Shown here: in pieces, positions 4,024 through 6,611 of the stretch
Position numbering within the stretch: position 1 is the first letter of the stretch
How the letters are laid out: every line of letters starts with the position of its first letter
Source of the DNA: Methylomonas sp.
GTDB lineage: Bacteria > Pseudomonadota > Gammaproteobacteria > Methylococcales > Methylomonadaceae
Assembly: GCA_028688235.1 (NCBI GenBank)
Contig: JAQTYP010000197.1
Coordinates: 1 to 6,611 of the forward strand
Length of the DNA stretch: 6,611 nt
Direction of reading: 5' to 3'
Made by a program: the position numbers and the translations under genes
The notes under the pieces: generated by a model
What the model was told of the DNA's origin: nothing
Database searches by the model: none
The model's input: the letters and a program-made list of their open reading frames with translations, nothing else

Positions 4024-4950
4024 ATGAAAATCGTTTTTGCCGGCACCCCGGAGTTTGCCGTACCGACCCTGCAAGCCTTGTTGGACTCGCCGTTCGAAGT
4101 CTGCGCGGTCTACACCCAACCGGATCGCCCGGCTGGGCGCGGACGCAAACTGACTCCCAGCCCGGTCAAACAATTGGCACAGACCCGGCAGATTCCGGTA
4201 TATCAACCTGAACACTTCAAAAGCCCCGAGTCTTTGACCGAACTACGGCGATTGAACGCCGACTTGTTGGTCGTCATCGCTTACGGCCTGATTCTGCCGC
4301 AAGCCGTCATAGACACGCCTCGCCTGGGCTGCATCAATGTGCACGGCTCGCTGCTTCCGCGCTGGCGCGGCGCGGCACCGATACACAGAGCCCTGATGGC
4401 CGGCGACACCAAAACCGGCATCACTATCATGAAGGTCGTCAAAAAACTCGATGCCGGCGACATGCTGTTAAAAACCGAATGCCCGATCACCGACACCGAC
4501 ACCTCCAGCAGCCTGCACGACAAACTGGCAAAAATGGGAGCCGAAGCCTTGATCGAAGTCGTCGAGCAATACCAACGCGGAACCGTTCGAGCCGAGCCGC
4601 AGGATGAAGCCTTGGTCACCTATGCGCACAAACTGGACAAACAGGAATCCGTGCTGGACTGGAAGGCCCCGGCCGCCGAATTGGACCGCAAGATTCGCGG
4701 CCTGAACGCCTGGCCGGTTGCCCAAACCACTTTTGGAGGCGAGATTTTGCGCGTATGGAACAGTGCATTGGCCCATCGCCCGATTTCGGCCGAGCCCGGC
4801 ACGATAGATAGCACAGAGCATGAACTGGACGTTGCCACCGGCGACGGAACCGTTCGCTTACTGGAAGTGCAATTGCCCGGCGGCAAACGCGTCGCCGGCA
4901 AGGACTTTTTGAACGCTCACGCCGCCCATGGCGTGAAGTTGGGTCTATGA
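4024..4950 (+). CDS. fmt: Methionyl-tRNA formyltransferase
   Basis: Fmt transfers a formyl group from 10-formyltetrahydrofolate to Met-tRNAfMet, producing the bacterial initiator tRNA. The 308-residue length is typical. The N-terminal Rossmann domain begins MKIVFAGTPEFAVP (1–14). The catalytic triad is visible as N105 and H107 in INVHGSLLPRWRGAAPI and D143 in KKLDAGDM. The loop AGRGRKLTPSPVK (37–49) is the tRNA-contacting insertion. The C-terminal OB-like domain starts after about residue 205 and includes RKIRGLNAWP and later PGGKRVAGKDFLNAH near the end. The ribosome binding site AAGGA (4014–4018) overlaps the def stop. The stop overlaps the rsmB start (ATGA), pointing to translational coupling. 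Confidence 0.97.
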   Translation: MKIVFAGTPEFAVPTLQALLDSPFEVCAVYTQPDRPAGRGRKLTPSPVKQLAQTRQIPVYQPEHFKSPESLTELRRLNADLLVVIAYGLILPQAVIDTPRLGCINVHGSLLPRWRGAAPIHRALMAGDTKTGITIMKVVKKLDAGDMLLKTECPITDTDTSSSLHDKLAKMGAEALIEVVEQYQRGTVRAEPQDEALVTYAHKLDKQESVLDWKAPAAELDRKIRGLNAWPVAQTTFGGEILRVWNSALAHRPISAEPGTIDSTEHELDVATGDGTVRLLEVQLPGGKRVAGKDFLNAHAAHGVKLGL

Positions 4951-6242
4951 ACCTACGCGGTTGCGCCGCCCAAATCCTGGCTCACGTCATCAGCGAAGGC
5001 CAGTCGTTGACGGCTGCCTTGGACGTCCATTTACCCAAAATCCACAACCCGCAAGACAAAGCCTTCGTTCAGGCCGTCTGTTACGGCGTCGTCCGGCATT
5101 ATTTCGCACTGGACTGCATGCTGAAGCAGTTGTTGAGCAAACCGTTAAAACCCAAAGACGGCGACATCAAGGCCCTTTTATTGATAGGCCTCTATCAGTT
5201 GCAACATATGCGGGTCAAACCGCATGCGGCCGTTTCGGAAACGGTCGCCGCCACCAAGCATAAGCCTTGGTCCAAGGCCTTGGTCAATGCCGTTTTACGC
5301 AGTTATTTGCGCGATGCCGAAAAACTGCAAGCCGCCTGCCAACCGGACAAGGAGGCCGCGCTTAACCATCCGGCCTGGATCATAGCGCTGCTCGAACAAA
5401 ACTGGCCGGAACAAGCCGAACAACTACTGGCGGCCAACGATCAAGCCGCACCGATGACCTTGCGAGTGAATTTACTGAAAAATAGCCGCGCGGATTATCT
5501 GGCTTTACTGAACCAACAAGGCATCACGGCCCAAGTGATAGACTTTTGCCCATCCGCGCTGTTACTCGATCAGGCTATGGGCGTCGATCAATTACCGGGC
5601 TTTGCGGAAGGACGGGTGTCTATCCAGGACGTGGCCGCCCAATTGGCCGCCGAACTGCTCGACGTCCAACCCGGCCAAAGCGTGCTGGACCTTTGCGCCG
5701 CGCCGGGCGGCAAAACCGCCGCCATACTGGAACGACAACCCGCGCTGACTTCTTTGTTGGCAATCGACATAGACGACACACGTCTGCAGCGCGTGACGGA
5801 CACGCTCCGCCGATTACAGTTAGAAGCCGATACGCTTGCCGCGGACGCCAGCCAGCCCGAAACCTGGGCCGGCAACCGCCAATTCGACCGCATCCTGCTG
5901 GACGCCCCCTGCTCCGGCTTCGGCGTCATCCGCCGCCACCCGGACATCAAGCTGTTGCGGCGCGAAAGCGATATCACGGCTTTGCAAGCGCAACAGGCCA
6001 AAATACTGGAAGCCGCCTGGCTTTTATTGAAACCGGGCGGCATCCTGCTGTATGCCACCTGCTCGGTGCTGAAGCAGGAGAACGAACAACAAATAGCTCG
6101 TTTTTTAGACCAACATGCCGACGCAAAGGAATTGGCGATATCGACCCATTGGGGCCTGAGCCGCCCTCGCGGCAAACAAATCCTTACCGGTAATTATCGA
6201 ATGGATGGCTTTTACTATGCCAAGCTTGGCAAGAGCCATTAG
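4947..6242 (+). CDS. rsmB: 16S rRNA (cytosine-967-C5)-methyltransferase
   Basis: RsmB (Fmu/Sun) methylates C967 of 16S rRNA using S-adenosylmethionine. The 431-residue length is typical. An N-terminal NusB-like RNA-binding domain (about 1–135) includes DKAFVQAVCYGVVRHY and the ALLLIGLYQL segment. The methyltransferase domain has the SAM-binding motif VLDLCAAPGGK (246–256), motif IV DAPCSGFGVIRRHPDIK with C322 (product release), and motif VI YATCSVLKQEN with C372 (the attacking cysteine). PCSGFG is a small variation on the usual PCSGTG. The ATG overlaps the fmt stop by four bases, so the two are translated together. The C-terminal NYRMDGFYYAKL is the normal family ending. Intact. Confidence 0.96.
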   Translation: MNLRGCAAQILAHVISEGQSLTAALDVHLPKIHNPQDKAFVQAVCYGVVRHYFALDCMLKQLLSKPLKPKDGDIKALLLIGLYQLQHMRVKPHAAVSETVAATKHKPWSKALVNAVLRSYLRDAEKLQAACQPDKEAALNHPAWIIALLEQNWPEQAEQLLAANDQAAPMTLRVNLLKNSRADYLALLNQQGITAQVIDFCPSALLLDQAMGVDQLPGFAEGRVSIQDVAAQLAAELLDVQPGQSVLDLCAAPGGKTAAILERQPALTSLLAIDIDDTRLQRVTDTLRRLQLEADTLAADASQPETWAGNRQFDRILLDAPCSGFGVIRRHPDIKLLRRESDITALQAQQAKILEAAWLLLKPGGILLYATCSVLKQENEQQIARFLDQHADAKELAISTHWGLSRPRGKQILTGNYRMDGFYYAKLGKSH

Positions 6243-6611
6243 CCTCTTGGCCTGCCTGACACTTTGGCCCTTACCGATACTAGCGGACATTTATTCGGCC
6301 AGAATTCGCCAGGCCGACCTGATCGATAACGGCGACAACTTCAGCATAGAAGCGCAAATCGATTACCAACTCAGCCCTACGGCCAAGGAGGCCCTACACA
6401 AAGGCATACCACTGACCTGGTATGTGTTGGTGGAAATCCGCGAAGTCGGACGACTGCTCGACAGCACCGTATTCAAACAGAAACTGCCCCACCGCTTGCT
6501 ATATCACGCCTTGCTGAACCAATACGACGTGGTGTCCGGAACTGTCGAAAGCGAAATGTTTTTAACGCTGAACGCCGCCTTGAATTTCATGGCTAATTTG
6601 CACGACATCCC
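6217..6611 (+). CDS. DUF4390 family exported protein (N-terminal part, cut by the window end)
   Basis: The frame is open from ATG 6217 to the edge (131 codons). A signal peptide is visible: MPSLARAISLLACLTLWPLPILA then DIYSA, with likely cleavage after A23. The mature part has beta-rich segments: FSIEAQIDYQLSPTAKEAL, then PLTWYVLVEIRE, then LLYHALLNQYDVVSG and FLTLNAALNFMANLHDIP. This layout fits DUF4390, a family I recall downstream of rsmB and upstream of an NtrY/NtrX-like two-component pair in gammaproteobacteria. Its role is unknown. The gene overlaps the end of rsmB by 26 bases; a weak GGA lies 11 bases ahead of the ATG. The C-terminus is outside the window, so completeness cannot be judged. 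Confidence 0.82.
   Translation, partial: MPSLARAISLLACLTLWPLPILADIYSARIRQADLIDNGDNFSIEAQIDYQLSPTAKEALHKGIPLTWYVLVEIREVGRLLDSTVFKQKLPHRLLYHALLNQYDVVSGTVESEMFLTLNAALNFMANLHDI

Noticed and set aside
5546..6193. Long open frames within rsmB on both strands (5546–6193 plus, 5588–6175 minus)
   Set aside because: They are shadows of the high-GC rsmB gene; their translations are low-complexity Arg/Pro/Ser-rich sequences with no domain.
1..6611. CRISPR arrays, tRNA or rRNA genes, insertion-sequence transposases
   Set aside because: No regularly spaced repeats, cloverleaf-forming segment or transposase-like protein was seen on either strand.

Overview
The window looks like a gammaproteobacterial chromosome. 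The def–fmt–rsmB–DUF4390 order, moderately high GC and codon style fit a methanotroph of the Methylococcales (Methylomonas-like). That assignment is from general impression, not from a search.

Left third (about 1–2176): part of an integron gene-cassette array read left to right. Four attC-like recombination sites (115–183, 534–620, 1365–1434, 2109–2176) separate the tail of one cassette and three complete cassettes. The boundaries are supported internally. In a true cassette the R'' box at its 3' end complements the TTRRRY that opens its 5' end; this holds exactly for cassettes A and C and with one mismatch for B. Cassette A encodes a small unknown membrane protein and cassette B an unknown secreted protein with four cysteines. 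Cassette C carries a HigB2/HigA2-type toxin–antitoxin pair with its own probable promoter. No integrase or attI is visible; if present they should lie left of the window. A short REP-like hairpin (2187–2214) sits where the array meets the chromosome.

Middle (2241–3408): a TetR-family repressor gene on the minus strand, divergent from a small four-helix membrane protein. The 205-bp gap between them holds two copies of one palindrome (consensus TTACYGAKCRGTAA, centres 27 bp apart) over a probable promoter. This suggests the repressor controls itself and the membrane protein. The membrane protein has RAH and GFAN motifs that faintly recall styrene-oxide isomerase/hydroxylaminobenzene mutase proteins.

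Right half (3509–6611): a tight housekeeping operon. def (peptide deformylase) starts with TTG. fmt (Met-tRNA formyltransferase) follows 8 bases later, and rsmB (16S rRNA m5C967 methyltransferase) overlaps fmt by ATGA. A DUF4390 secreted protein overlaps the end of rsmB and runs off the right edge. Fmt adds and Def removes the formyl group of initiator methionine; RsmB modifies the small ribosomal subunit near the P site. The array therefore ends about 1.3 kb from a core translation operon, with the repressor/membrane-protein pair between.
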